Below, piece after piece: positions 18,222 to 27,324 of a stretch of DNA of 61,904 nt. The stretch comes from Psychroflexus gondwanensis ACAM 44. GTDB taxonomy: Bacteria; Bacteroidota; Bacteroidia; Flavobacteriales; Flavobacteriaceae. The DNA lies in contig NZ_APLF01000017.1 of the NCBI RefSeq assembly GCF_000355905.1, positions 1 to 61,904 of the forward strand. Reading direction: 5' to 3'. A program made the translations under genes and the position numbers. The notes under the pieces were generated by a model. It was given only the letters and a program-made list of their open reading frames with translations. It did not search any database and was not told where the DNA came from. Positions within the stretch are counted from its first letter, which is position 1, and every line of letters starts with the position of its first letter.

Positions 18222-18974
18222 ATCGAGTTTTTCTAATGTAAATTCTTTTCCGTCAAATACTCCATAAGTATAGTGAGAAATCCAGTCTCCTAAATTGATG
18301 TATTTGGAAGTTTCTCCAACTTCGATTTCCATAGGTAAATGTCTGTGCCCAAATACAAAGTAATCATAATGAGAAGATAATAGTTTGCGTTTACAATACT
18401 GAGCTAACCACTCGTTCTCCTCCCCTAAAAATTTGGCGTCTTCATCTCCAGAAATAAGTTTATTTTTCACCGAAAGGTGTCTGGCCAATCGCACTCCTAA
18501 ATCTGGATGTAGCCATTTGAAAAGCCATTTGGAAACAGGGTGAGTAAAGACCTTCTTCATTCGTTTATAGCCCAAATCACCAGGCCCTAAACCATCTCCA
18601 TGACCAATAAAAAAAACAGCTGAATTTATTTCAAACACTTGTGGTTCATGAAAAACAGGGATATTAAGCTCTTTTTCAAAATAACCTTTCATCCATAGGT
18701 CGTGATTTCCTACGAAATAGTAAATCTCTATTCCAGCATCACTAAGCTCAGCAAGTTTACCCAACGTTCTTACAAAGCCTTTGGGAACCACTTCTCGGTA
18801 TTCGAACCAGAAATCGAAGAGATCCCCCAACAAAAAGACGGCATGAGCATCACTTTTAATGTGATCTAGCCAAGAGACAAAAACTTTTTCTCGCTTTAGA
18901 CTTTCTGAATACGAGGGCGCACCGAGGTGATTATCGCTAGAAAAGTAAATCTTTTTTCCTTCGGGAAGTTTCAT
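18198..18974 (-). CDS. lpxH: UDP-2,3-diacylglucosamine diphosphatase
   Basis: Splits UDP-2,3-diacylglucosamine to lipid X plus UMP in lipid A synthesis, at the inner face of the cytoplasmic membrane. A calcineurin-type phosphoesterase of 258 residues with the metal motifs FSSDNHLG, LLGDLFDFW, VGNHDLWM, GHGDGLG and FGHRHLP in the expected order. The match to LpxH is by motif order and length; some Bacteroidota homologues are annotated simply as UDP-2,3-diacylglucosamine hydrolases. Confidence 0.87.
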   Translation of the reverse strand: MKLPEGKKIYFSSDNHLGAPSYSESLKREKVFVSWLDHIKSDAHAVFLLGDLFDFWFEYREVVPKGFVRTLGKLAELSDAGIEIYYFVGNHDLWMKGYFEKELNIPVFHEPQVFEINSAVFFIGHGDGLGPGDLGYKRMKKVFTHPVSKWLFKWLHPDLGVRLARHLSVKNKLISGDEDAKFLGEENEWLAQYCKRKLLSSHYDYFVFGHRHLPMEIEVGETSKYINLGDWISHYTYGVFDGKEFTLEKLDKKTLRTK

Positions 18975-19100
18975 GCAATATAATTCTGGGTCAAATATAC
19001 TTAAACCATAAAAATACTTATGCCCAAGTTTTGGGTAAAAATTAATGCCATAGTAAAACAGATTCCAGTATTTTTGATCTGTACTTTAAAAACAATACTC

Positions 19101-19790
19101 ATGAAAGTTAAAATCAATTTTATAGCCTGCTTATTTATTATCCTTGGTTCTTCTGCCTTTTCACAGGTAAAATCTATTTCACCAGGAGATGAATTTACAA
19201 AAATCAAAGTCTCCACTGGACTTTTTGTTGAAATCATCACTAATTCAGACGAAAGCAAAATCGATATAAAAGGCTCTGAGAGAGAGAAAGTAGATGTTGA
19301 CATTAAAAATGGTGAATTGGAATTGAGCTTACCATTAGGTCAACTCTTTTCTGAAACTGAAATTTTGGTTACGGTATATACCCATAAAGTTGAAGAATTG
19401 AAGGCAAGAAGTGGTTCTGAAGTAGAATTCATGAACAAAGTCCAGCAGGAGGAACTCAGCCTTATCGCCTCTGAAGGGAGCTATATTGGTGGTGAAATTG
19501 AAGTCAAAAATTTAGCTGTTAAATCAGTAACTGGTGCTAGCGTTAGTTTAGTTGGTTTTGCTAATAACCAAAACATAGAATTAAAAACAGGAGGCTCTTA
19601 CGATGGCCAGAATCTGGAAACTGAAAATACAAGTATAAGTGTAAGCTACGGGGGAGAAGCTACCGTGTTTTCTACCGATAGTTGCAGCGCTAGTGTGACT
19701 GCTGGAGGTGATATTGATATTTATGGGAGTCCTTCTTCCATAAGCCAAAACGTTAAACTAGGTGGAAATATCCAAGTTATTGAGGACTAA
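19101..19790 (+). CDS. Secreted GIN-domain (DUF2807) protein
   Basis: A 229-residue exported protein. The open frame could begin at 19020, but ATG 19101 (MKVKINFIACLFI) gives a clean signal peptide ending near SAFSQ, so it is preferred. The rest is repetitive beta-strand sequence with many Gly/Ser turns (KARSGSEVEFM, SEGSYIGGEIEV, TGASVSLVG, SYGGEATVF), the pattern of the putative auto-transporter adhesin head GIN domain, a beta-helix. Function is unknown in general; a surface or periplasmic structural role is the usual guess. It stands 21 bases ahead of the exonuclease gene. Confidence 0.75.
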   Translation: MKVKINFIACLFIILGSSAFSQVKSISPGDEFTKIKVSTGLFVEIITNSDESKIDIKGSEREKVDVDIKNGELELSLPLGQLFSETEILVTVYTHKVEELKARSGSEVEFMNKVQQEELSLIASEGSYIGGEIEVKNLAVKSVTGASVSLVGFANNQNIELKTGGSYDGQNLETENTSISVSYGGEATVFSTDSCSASVTAGGDIDIYGSPSSISQNVKLGGNIQVIED

Positions 19791-19811
19791 AATTAGGCTT
19801 AAATATACCTT

Positions 19812-20810
19812 ATGCAAGAACCCTTACTAGCTTTCAATCAAAATGGAATTTACTGCGCCAAGGCAGATGTCTATCTTGATCCTTGGAGGAAAGTAGATAA
19901 AGCTATTATTTCTCACGGACATGCCGACCATTCTCGCTGGGGTAATAAGAAATATATTACCCATCACGATAACATCCCTATTATGAAACATCGTCTGGGA
20001 GAAATAGATGTAATGGGCAAAGCATATGGGGAAAGCTTTACCATCAACAACGTAAAATTTAGTTTACATCCCGCAGGACATGTCATTGGAAGCTCACAAA
20101 TACGAGTGGAGCACCAAGGAGAAGTCTGGGTGTTTACAGGCGATTATAAAGATGAAGCCGATGGGGTTTGCACACCCTACGAACCCGTAAAATGCCACAC
20201 CTTTATTACTGAATGTACTTTTGGTTTACCTGCCTTTAAGTGGAAACCTCAAGCGGAGGTAATGACAGACATCAATGAATGGTGGCAAAACAATAAGGCT
20301 GATGGACGCACATCTGTCCTTTTTGGCTATTCTCTTGGGAAAGCACAGCGGCTTCTAAAACACCTCGATACTAATATTGGAGACATCTATACCCATGGTG
20401 CTATTGAAAATATGACGAATGTGCTAAGGACGCTTGTTGATTTTCCTGAAACTAAACTTATCACACGAGAAACCACCAAAAAAGAACTAAGTGGAAACTT
20501 GGTGCTTGCGCCACCCAGCGCTCATGGAGGGACTTGGATTCGGAAAATGGTCCCTTATGTCACTGCATCGGCTAGCGGTTGGATGACTTTTAGAGGAGCT
20601 AGAAGACGACGGGCTATTGACAAAGGTTTTGTGATGAGCGACCATTGCGATTGGGATGGCTTACTCAACAGTATTAAGGCAACTGAGTGTGAAAAAGTGA
20701 TTTGTACACACGGTTATACCGATATATTTTCAAGATATTTACGAGAAATAGGCTATGATGCTCGGACTGAGGCCACTCAATATGAAAATGAAGAGACCGA
20801 TATTGACTAA
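19812..20810 (+). CDS. Ligase-associated DNA exonuclease (beta-CASP MBL fold)
   Basis: A 332-residue metallo-beta-lactamase-fold nuclease, bacterial relative of SNM1/Pso2. Motif 2 is SHGHADHSRWG, motif 3 PAGHVIGSSQ, motif 4 FTGDYKDE, and late motifs MSDHCDWDG and ICTHGYTD. In most bacteria the gene sits with an ATP-dependent DNA ligase and a DEAD-type helicase in a repair cluster. Here neither partner is adjacent: the next gene is an ABC transporter 135 bases downstream. Predicted to act in the cytoplasm on DNA ends or cross-links. Confidence 0.9.
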   Translation: MQEPLLAFNQNGIYCAKADVYLDPWRKVDKAIISHGHADHSRWGNKKYITHHDNIPIMKHRLGEIDVMGKAYGESFTINNVKFSLHPAGHVIGSSQIRVEHQGEVWVFTGDYKDEADGVCTPYEPVKCHTFITECTFGLPAFKWKPQAEVMTDINEWWQNNKADGRTSVLFGYSLGKAQRLLKHLDTNIGDIYTHGAIENMTNVLRTLVDFPETKLITRETTKKELSGNLVLAPPSAHGGTWIRKMVPYVTASASGWMTFRGARRRRAIDKGFVMSDHCDWDGLLNSIKATECEKVICTHGYTDIFSRYLREIGYDARTEATQYENEETDID

Positions 20811-20945
20811 TATAATTACGTATTGAAGCCCTTCTACTTTTTCTCAAATTCATTTTAAATTGATAACTTTTGGAGATAAGTTGTAACATTTTCATTAGTT
20901 GCCTACAAATAAATTAAGAATATTCTTTTTCCTAAAACCCTACTT

Positions 20946-21848
20946 ATGAATCGACTTCAACTCATCAATGTCTCCAAAACCTATAAAAACGGAGTGAAAG
21001 CTCTTGATGATATTTCCATAGAAATCAATTCTGGAATGTTTGGATTGCTAGGACCCAATGGGGCTGGAAAATCTACCTTAATGCGAACCATCGCTACTTT
21101 GCAGCAACCAGATAGTGGAGAAATCTACTTGGATGAAATCGATGTCTTAAATCAAAAAATGGAATTGCGTAAAGTCTTGGGGTATTTGCCTCAATCTTTT
21201 GGAGTGTATCCAAAGCTTTCTGCTGAAAAACTCCTGCATTATTTTGCTGAATTGAAAGGAATCTCAAGTAAAGAAGAACGGAATAAGATTGTGGATTATG
21301 CCCTAGAGGTGACCAATCTTTCCAGTGTTAAAAACAAGTACGTAGCCGGATATTCCGGTGGGATGAAACAGCGTTTTGGAATTGCCCAATTACTACTGAA
21401 TAATCCTAAACTTATTATTGTAGATGAACCAACCGCTGGTCTGGATCCTGCAGAGCGTCATCGTTTTCTTAATGTCTTACGAGAAATTGGTACTAATCAT
21501 ATCGTTATCCTTTCTACGCATATTGTAGATGATGTAAAAGAACTGTGTACCGATATGGCCATTCTAAATGGAGGAAAATTGCTAAGTCATAAAAAACCAA
21601 TTGATGCAGTTTCAGAACTTAAAGATAAAATTTGGGGACTTAGCATTGATCGGGAAAATTTGGAAACTTACGAATCTCAATTCAATTTGATTTCAACCAA
21701 CTATAACCAAGACAATTCTTTAAATATACGTGTTTATGGCAATACTCAACCTGGAGAGAAATTCCAAAAAGTAGAACCAGACTTGAGTGATGTGTACTTT
21801 GTACACCTGAAAGCAGATGAAACTGAAGCCACTAACCAACAATCTTAA
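20946..21848 (+). CDS. ABC transporter ATP-binding protein
   Basis: A 300-residue ATPase with Walker A LGPNGAGKST, Q-loop YLPQSFGVYP, signature YSGGMKQRFG, Walker B LIIVDEPTAGLD and switch His in LSTHIVDD. The last ~90 residues are an extra domain typical of export-type (CcmA/NatA-like) ATPases. It is separated by 5 bases from the permease-aminopeptidase gene, with which it must form one transporter. The cargo is unknown. Confidence 0.92.
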   Translation: MNRLQLINVSKTYKNGVKALDDISIEINSGMFGLLGPNGAGKSTLMRTIATLQQPDSGEIYLDEIDVLNQKMELRKVLGYLPQSFGVYPKLSAEKLLHYFAELKGISSKEERNKIVDYALEVTNLSSVKNKYVAGYSGGMKQRFGIAQLLLNNPKLIIVDEPTAGLDPAERHRFLNVLREIGTNHIVILSTHIVDDVKELCTDMAILNGGKLLSHKKPIDAVSELKDKIWGLSIDRENLETYESQFNLISTNYNQDNSLNIRVYGNTQPGEKFQKVEPDLSDVYFVHLKADETEATNQQS

Positions 21849-21853
21849 TCCTT

Positions 21854-24800
21854 ATGTTTTCAAGCATTTTCAAGTTCGAAATCAAGACTTGGTTTAGAAC
21901 TCCTATTACCTATATTTATTCGGGCATCATGTTTATTTTTGCCTTCATTTTAATGGCCTCATCTGGTGGTCTTTTTGATAATTTTACCGTCACAACTACC
22001 TCCGCAACCTTTCAGAATTCTGCTTTAGCAATTAATGGTTTGATTAATATCATTGCTGTGTTTTTGTATTTTTTACTTCCCTCCATCATTGGTGCATCGG
22101 TGAGTAAAGATTTTAAATACGATATGCACCAGGTATTATATTCTTACCCGATCACCAAATTTAATTATCTATTTGCTAAGTTTTTGAGTGCATTGAGCAT
22201 CGTCATCATGATTATTCTTTTCATTTGTTTCGGTCTCTTTCTCGGTACTATTTTTCCGGGAACCAATCCAAAACTTTTCATGGATTTTGATATTCTGAAT
22301 TACGTACAACCCCTTTTATTAATCATTTTACCAAACCTTATTTTCTTTGGGGCTGTTGTATTTGCAGTAGTTACGTTTTCAAGAAATATTTTCATAGGAT
22401 TTATTAGCATATTAATATTGATTGTTATCCAAAGTTTAGCTCAAACTTTAGCCGCAGATGTTGACAACAAGACCCTTGCAGCTCTCATTGATCCTTTGGG
22501 CGCACAAGCATTATCACTTGAAACTGAATATTGGACTGTTTTTGATAGGAATACAAATTATTTACCCTTTGAAGGTTACCTGCTTTACAACCGATTGCTT
22601 TGGGCAGCTATTAGTATTTTAATTTTCGTATTTGTATATGTGAAGTTCAAATTTAACCAGCAGGCTATTCAATTTAGACTTTTCAAGACTAAAGCAGAAC
22701 GGGTCATTAAAAGAAATTTTGGCAGTTTAGTGCGTATTAAAATCCCAGAAGTTAGCAAAACCTATAAGTTTAAACATTGGTTGAAAATGGCCTGGACTCA
22801 CAGCCGTTTCGAAACTAAATACATTTTCAAAAACTGGGTGTTTATTTCTTTTGCACTCGTCACTGTACTGGTTACTTTTATTACACTTGCTCAGCGTATT
22901 CCTATTTATGGCACTTCTACTTATCCCGTAACGCGAGAAATGATGCAGTCGGCTTCTGGGATCATTAGCGGGTTTATGACTATTATCACATTTTTGATTT
23001 CTGGCATGCTTATCAATCGTGCTCAAAACACAAATATGAACCAATTGGTGGATGTAACTCCTTACCCTAACTGGTCGTTTATGTTGTCCAAATTTTTTGC
23101 AATTTTCAAAATGCAAGCGTTTTTCTACATTTTAGCCCTGGTAATAGCTATTGGCGTTCAAATTTATAATGACTACTACAAATTGGAAATTGACTTGTAT
23201 TTATTTCAATTTTTTGCTGTCGATTACTTACGAGTGTTTGCTTGGACGGCCATGGCATTCTTAGTTCATGTCCTTATCAAAAACCATATCGTAGGTTTTA
23301 TAACTCTATTGGCAGGATTTATTTTTCTTTCTTTTCTCCCAAGTTTTGGTATTGAACAATACATCTTCAGATTCAACACAAATGTTGGTGCCACTTATTC
23401 TGATATGGTAGGTTATGGCACAAGTCTAAAAGTCTTCTACATTTACAGACTATATTGGTTTGCTTTGGCCACGGTGATGTATGTTTTGGCCCTATTATTT
23501 TACCGTAGAGGCCTATCTTATTCTGTAAAACAAAGGTTTGAGAGGGCAAAGCAGAATTTTAATCCACTCCAAAAATCTATTGTTGCCTTAAGTCTGCTTC
23601 TATTTATAAGTATTGGTTCTTGGATTTATTATACCGATAATATTGTCAATACACGCTATTCTGGAAACGAAGTAGAACAGCTCCGTGTTGATTTTGAAAA
23701 CCAATTTTCGAAATATAAAGAGTTGGCGCAACCCAGAATTACAAGTGTCAATATCGATTTTGATTTATATCCTGAGACTCGAGATTTCAAGGCAAAAGGG
23801 GAGTTCATTCTGAAAAACAAAACTGAAAGCCCTATGGATTCAGTATTCATCAACATGAACGACTACCCACAATCTTATGCCTTTGAAAAAGCAGGGAAAG
23901 TAGTGTTAAAGGATACTCTTTATGATTTTGAAATATTCAAGTTCAATGAAAATTTATCTCCTGGAGAAGAAGTGAAATTCACTTTTGAAATGGAGAATGA
24001 ACCCAATACTATTTTGACGTCAAATTCTCCAGTAAGAACCAATGGGACGTTTATCAATAATCAAATTTTCCCCAGTTTTGGTTACAATGAAAATAGAGAA
24101 ATTCAAAATAATAAAACCCGAGAAAAGTATGGATTAGAGCCTAAAGAACGGATGAATTCACCTTATGATTCCACAGCTTTAGGAAACACTTATATCTCTA
24201 GTGATGCAGATTGGATAGATTTTGAAACCACAGTATCCACCTCTAAAGATCAAATTGCCATTGCGCCGGGCTATCTTCAGAAAGAATGGATTGAAGGCGA
24301 AAGAAAATATTTTAATTACAAAATGGACAAGAAAATATTAAATTTCTACGCCTTTAATTCTGCAGAATACGAAGTTTACGAAGACCGCTGGAATGATGTA
24401 AACATCCAAGTGTTTTATCATAAACCCCACGATTATAACATTGAAAGGATGGTAAATGCAACCAAAAAATCTCTAGCCTATTATTCAGAAAATTTCAGTC
24501 CATACCAATTCAAACAACTTCGCATTTTGGAATTTCCAGTTACTTCAGGCTCCTTTGCTCAATCCTTTGCCAACACGGTTCCCTATTCGGAAGCGATTGG
24601 TTTTATAGCCAAAGTTGATGATGAAGATAATGAAAGCGTAGATTACCCTTTTAGTGTAACTGCACACGAAGTGGCTCACCAGTGGTGGGCGCATCAAGTC
24701 ATTGGCGCCAATGTACGTGGGGCAACTTTACTTTCTGAAAGTATGTCTGAATATAGTTCGCTAAAAGTTCTAGAGAAGGAATACGGCGCAGAACAGATGC

Positions 24801-25516
24801 GAGTGTTTTTGAAAGACGCTTTGGATAAATACCTAAGAGGCCGTCGTTTCGAAAGTCAAAAAGAATTGCCTTTGATGTATAATGAAAATCAACAATATAT
24901 CCATTACAATAAAGGGTCGCTAGTGCTTTATGCTATGAGTGATTATTTGGGTGAAAAGAAAATGAATAACATCTTGAAAACTTACGTAGATCAAGTCGCA
25001 TTTCAGGAGCCACCGTACACAACTTCAGTAGAATTTGTAAATCTTTTGAAATCTCAGACCCCAGATTCTCTTCAGTATTTGATAAAAGATATGTTTGAAA
25101 CTATCACACTTTACGATAACCAGGCCCTTAAAGCGACTTATAAAGTTCTTGAAAACGGTCAATATGAGGTTAATTTTGAGGTGAATGTCCAGAAATACAG
25201 ATCTTCAGAAAAGGGAGAAAAGGAATTTAGCGATGCTGAAGGCGAGGGTTTAGTTTTGGAAACAGATGACCAGAATCTAGAATCTCTACCTCTAAAGGAT
25301 TATATAGAAGTTGGTGTTTTTGGAAAATCCGATGAGAGCTTAGACGATGTCAGAAAAGAAAATGTACTATACCTTAAAAAGCATTTGATATCTGAAATCA
25401 AAAATAATTTCAGCATTATTGTGGATAATAAGCCTTTTGAAGCGGGGATTGACCCTTTCAATAAACTTATAGATACCGATTCTGATGATAACCGTATAAA
25501 AGTTACAGAAGAATAG
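21854..25516 (+). CDS. ABC permease fused to an M1-family aminopeptidase
   Basis: A 1220-residue two-part protein. Residues ~1-590 hold about twelve hydrophobic segments in two ABC-2-type permease halves. The remainder is an extracytoplasmic M1 metallopeptidase: HEVAHQWWAHQ at ~938-948 gives the HExxH zinc site, with the third ligand Glu in the following LSESMSEYSS. The combination is recurrent in Bacteroidota and is usually annotated as an ABC transporter permease/M1 family aminopeptidase. With the ATPase 5 bases upstream it could couple export to peptide trimming; that coupling is inferred. A terminator follows at 25539. Confidence 0.88.
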   Translation: MFSSIFKFEIKTWFRTPITYIYSGIMFIFAFILMASSGGLFDNFTVTTTSATFQNSALAINGLINIIAVFLYFLLPSIIGASVSKDFKYDMHQVLYSYPITKFNYLFAKFLSALSIVIMIILFICFGLFLGTIFPGTNPKLFMDFDILNYVQPLLLIILPNLIFFGAVVFAVVTFSRNIFIGFISILILIVIQSLAQTLAADVDNKTLAALIDPLGAQALSLETEYWTVFDRNTNYLPFEGYLLYNRLLWAAISILIFVFVYVKFKFNQQAIQFRLFKTKAERVIKRNFGSLVRIKIPEVSKTYKFKHWLKMAWTHSRFETKYIFKNWVFISFALVTVLVTFITLAQRIPIYGTSTYPVTREMMQSASGIISGFMTIITFLISGMLINRAQNTNMNQLVDVTPYPNWSFMLSKFFAIFKMQAFFYILALVIAIGVQIYNDYYKLEIDLYLFQFFAVDYLRVFAWTAMAFLVHVLIKNHIVGFITLLAGFIFLSFLPSFGIEQYIFRFNTNVGATYSDMVGYGTSLKVFYIYRLYWFALATVMYVLALLFYRRGLSYSVKQRFERAKQNFNPLQKSIVALSLLLFISIGSWIYYTDNIVNTRYSGNEVEQLRVDFENQFSKYKELAQPRITSVNIDFDLYPETRDFKAKGEFILKNKTESPMDSVFINMNDYPQSYAFEKAGKVVLKDTLYDFEIFKFNENLSPGEEVKFTFEMENEPNTILTSNSPVRTNGTFINNQIFPSFGYNENREIQNNKTREKYGLEPKERMNSPYDSTALGNTYISSDADWIDFETTVSTSKDQIAIAPGYLQKEWIEGERKYFNYKMDKKILNFYAFNSAEYEVYEDRWNDVNIQVFYHKPHDYNIERMVNATKKSLAYYSENFSPYQFKQLRILEFPVTSGSFAQSFANTVPYSEAIGFIAKVDDEDNESVDYPFSVTAHEVAHQWWAHQVIGANVRGATLLSESMSEYSSLKVLEKEYGAEQMRVFLKDALDKYLRGRRFESQKELPLMYNENQQYIHYNKGSLVLYAMSDYLGEKKMNNILKTYVDQVAFQEPPYTTSVEFVNLLKSQTPDSLQYLIKDMFETITLYDNQALKATYKVLENGQYEVNFEVNVQKYRSSEKGEKEFSDAEGEGLVLETDDQNLESLPLKDYIEVGVFGKSDESLDDVRKENVLYLKKHLISEIKNNFSIIVDNKPFEAGIDPFNKLIDTDSDDNRIKVTEE

Positions 25517-25538
25517 AGCTGTATATTTTTATATCCAT

Positions 25539-25578
25539 AAAAAACGCTTCAAACTTTAATTGGTCTGAAGCGTTTTTT
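25539..25578. terminator. Bidirectional terminator
   Basis: AAAAAACGCTTCA (25539-25551) is the inverse complement of TGAAGCGTTTTTT (25566-25578). A-run and T-run on the two sides let it end both the plus-strand ABC unit and the minus-strand marC unit. Confidence 0.8.
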
Positions 25579-25600
25579 TAAATGACTTTAAATTAATCCA

Positions 25601-25801
25601 TCAACTCTCGTACCTCTCTTTTAGTTTTCTTGAAAGCAAGAGGATGAATAAGAGGATTATAATACATAAGCAGACTAGTATCCCTAAAACTCCCGTAAAA
25701 CTTTTTTGATCTCCTACTAGGTCATCTGGATTGACCAATGTTCCACTAAAAATTAAAAGACCAATGGCAGAGAGAATAAGGAAATAAATAAAATACTTCA
25801 T
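25601..25801 (-). CDS. Small two-helix membrane protein
   Basis: 66 residues with two hydrophobic segments (~4-22 and ~37-58), joined by a short loop LVNPDDLVGDQ and ended by a charged tail SRKLKERYES. It follows marC by 5 bases and is probably cotranscribed. No family recognised; a membrane accessory function is only implied. Confidence 0.6.
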   Translation of the reverse strand: MKYFIYFLILSAIGLLIFSGTLVNPDDLVGDQKSFTGVLGILVCLCIIILLFILLLSRKLKERYES

Positions 25802-25806
25802 AACTA

Positions 25807-26379
25807 TTAATTGAATAAACTCTGAATGTTAGTGGCGAATAACTTCACCGCTATGGCCAACAAAATTACACCAAATATCTTCCTGATGACAGAAATCCCC
25901 TGTTTTCCGAAAAGTTTTTCAATTTTTTTAGAAGACTTTAAGACTGCATAAACCACGATAATGTTCAATATTATGGCCACGATAATATTGGGAGTATCAA
26001 ATTCAGACTTCAGCGACAATATGGAGGTCATTGTTCCAGCCCCAGCGATAAGAGGAAAGGCTAGAGGAACTATAGCGGCAGTTTCTGGAGCATCATCTTT
26101 ATAAAGTTGTATGCCCAGAATCATTTCTATGGCCAAGAAGAAAATAATGAAGGCTCCAGCTACGGCAAACGAGTTCACGTCTATGCCAATAAGGTTGAGG
26201 ATGGTCTCTCCAACAAAGAGAAAAGCAATCATCAAAATACAAGCAACGATAGATGCTTTTTCGCTTTGTATATGACCCACTTTTTTCCTTAGGTCTACAA
26301 TAATCGGGATACTTCCTACAATATCTATCACCGCAAAAAGAATCATCCCAGCGGTGAAAATTTGTTTAAAATCGAACAT
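25807..26379 (-). CDS. MarC-family integral membrane protein
   Basis: 190 residues with six hydrophobic segments. The family signature regions are present: AVIDIVGSIPI near the N-terminus, AGAFIIFFLAIEMILG and PLAFPLIAGAGTMTS. MarC proteins were once linked to multiple antibiotic resistance, but that link was withdrawn, and their function is unsettled. First gene of a two-gene minus-strand unit. Confidence 0.88.
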   Translation of the reverse strand: MFDFKQIFTAGMILFAVIDIVGSIPIIVDLRKKVGHIQSEKASIVACILMIAFLFVGETILNLIGIDVNSFAVAGAFIIFFLAIEMILGIQLYKDDAPETAAIVPLAFPLIAGAGTMTSILSLKSEFDTPNIIVAIILNIIVVYAVLKSSKKIEKLFGKQGISVIRKIFGVILLAIAVKLFATNIQSLFN

Positions 26380-26534
26380 AATACGTTACTCATAATTTTT
26401 GCAAAAGTAATTCTGCTTAAAGGATTACCAATACTCATAAAGAGTCTGGAATATCAAATTTAAGTTAAATTTATTTTTTAACCCCTTTACTTTGAATTCT
26501 ATAAGGCCAAACTCAAACACACTGAATAATTAGC

Positions 26535-26542
26535 TAGCTTTG
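26535..26542 (+). promoter_or_regulatory. Candidate -7 promoter box of the DUF3109 gene
   Basis: TAGCTTTG, a full TAnnTTTG match, ends 5 bases before the ATG at 26548, again pointing to a leaderless transcript. Confidence 0.5.
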
Positions 26543-26547
26543 CAGCT

Positions 26548-27117
26548 ATGATTCAAATAGGAAAAACACTTATTTCTGAAGCAATTATCAACAACGAATT
26601 TGCTTGCAACCTATCGGCTTGTAAAGGAGAGTGTTGCGTTGCAGGAGATTCAGGAGCTCCCTTAGATCCCGAAGAGCTTACTATTTTAGAAACGATCTAT
26701 CCAAAAGTAAAACCTTTTTTGAGACCAGAAGGCATTGCCGCTATAGAAGCTCAAGGTACTCATATCATGTCAGATTTCGAAGAACCAGAGACTCCTTTAG
26801 TTGAAGGTAAAGAATGTGCTTACGTCAATTTTACAGAAAATGGTACAGCACTTTGTGGCATTGAGACAGCCTATCGCGCAGGTGAAATCGACTTCAAAAA
26901 ACCGGTTTCTTGTGAACTCTATCCTATTCGGGTCCAAAAATTAACCGAACTTCATGCGGTTAATTACGATCGCTGGGATATTTGTAGTGATGCTTGTACT
27001 TTAGGTAAAAGCCTCGAAATGCCTGTTTACAAATTCACCAAAAACGCCTTGATTCGAAAATTTGGAGAAGAGTGGTATGCCGAATTGGAACAAGCGGTAG
27101 AAGAAATAAACACTTAA
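26548..27117 (+). CDS. DUF3109 family cysteine-rich protein
   Basis: 189 residues. The N-terminus carries a Cys cluster, FACNLSACKGECC, and further cysteines occur in GKECAYVNF, ALCGIE, VSCELYP and DICSDACTLG. This pattern resembles the YkgJ/CxxCxxCC-type putative zinc- or iron-sulphur-binding proteins, and the length and order match the DUF3109 family of Bacteroidota. No enzymatic motif is evident; function unknown. Cytoplasmic, with no signal peptide. Confidence 0.82.
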   Translation: MIQIGKTLISEAIINNEFACNLSACKGECCVAGDSGAPLDPEELTILETIYPKVKPFLRPEGIAAIEAQGTHIMSDFEEPETPLVEGKECAYVNFTENGTALCGIETAYRAGEIDFKKPVSCELYPIRVQKLTELHAVNYDRWDICSDACTLGKSLEMPVYKFTKNALIRKFGEEWYAELEQAVEEINT

Positions 27118-27212
27118 GATTTACTATTAAACTTTCCAAAATTAAATTCAACAAGTCTTAAAGTTTAATTTTTTAAAGTTGCAATCCTTTAGTTTACAGG
27201 AGTTAGATCCAT

Positions 27213-27233
27213 TGTGGATAACTTTGTGGATAA
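27213..27233. promoter_or_regulatory. Two perfect DnaA boxes upstream of nrdBA
   Basis: TGTGGATAA occurs at 27213-27221 and again at 27225-27233, the exact complement of the DnaA box TTATCCACA, in the same orientation with a 12-base repeat distance. They lie 92-112 bases before the nrdB start. In Escherichia coli DnaA binds upstream of nrdAB and ties deoxynucleotide supply to replication; the same logic is inferred here. Confidence 0.7.
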
Positions 27234-27324
27234 CTTTCGACTGAATTCAAAGAAATTTAAGTGATTTATTTTCATATTTGTTTAGAACAATTACAAATAC
27301 CAAACCTCTCAAAATCATAAACCT

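Noticed and set aside
22727-23116. 129-codon minus-strand frame opposite the permease gene
   Set aside because: Shadow of the permease-aminopeptidase gene; composition is rich in His, Arg and Asn and without any motif.
27213-27233. Chromosomal replication origin
   Set aside because: Only two DnaA boxes, no AT-rich unwinding region with further boxes, and neither dnaA nor other origin-linked genes are adjacent; control of nrdBA is the simpler reading.
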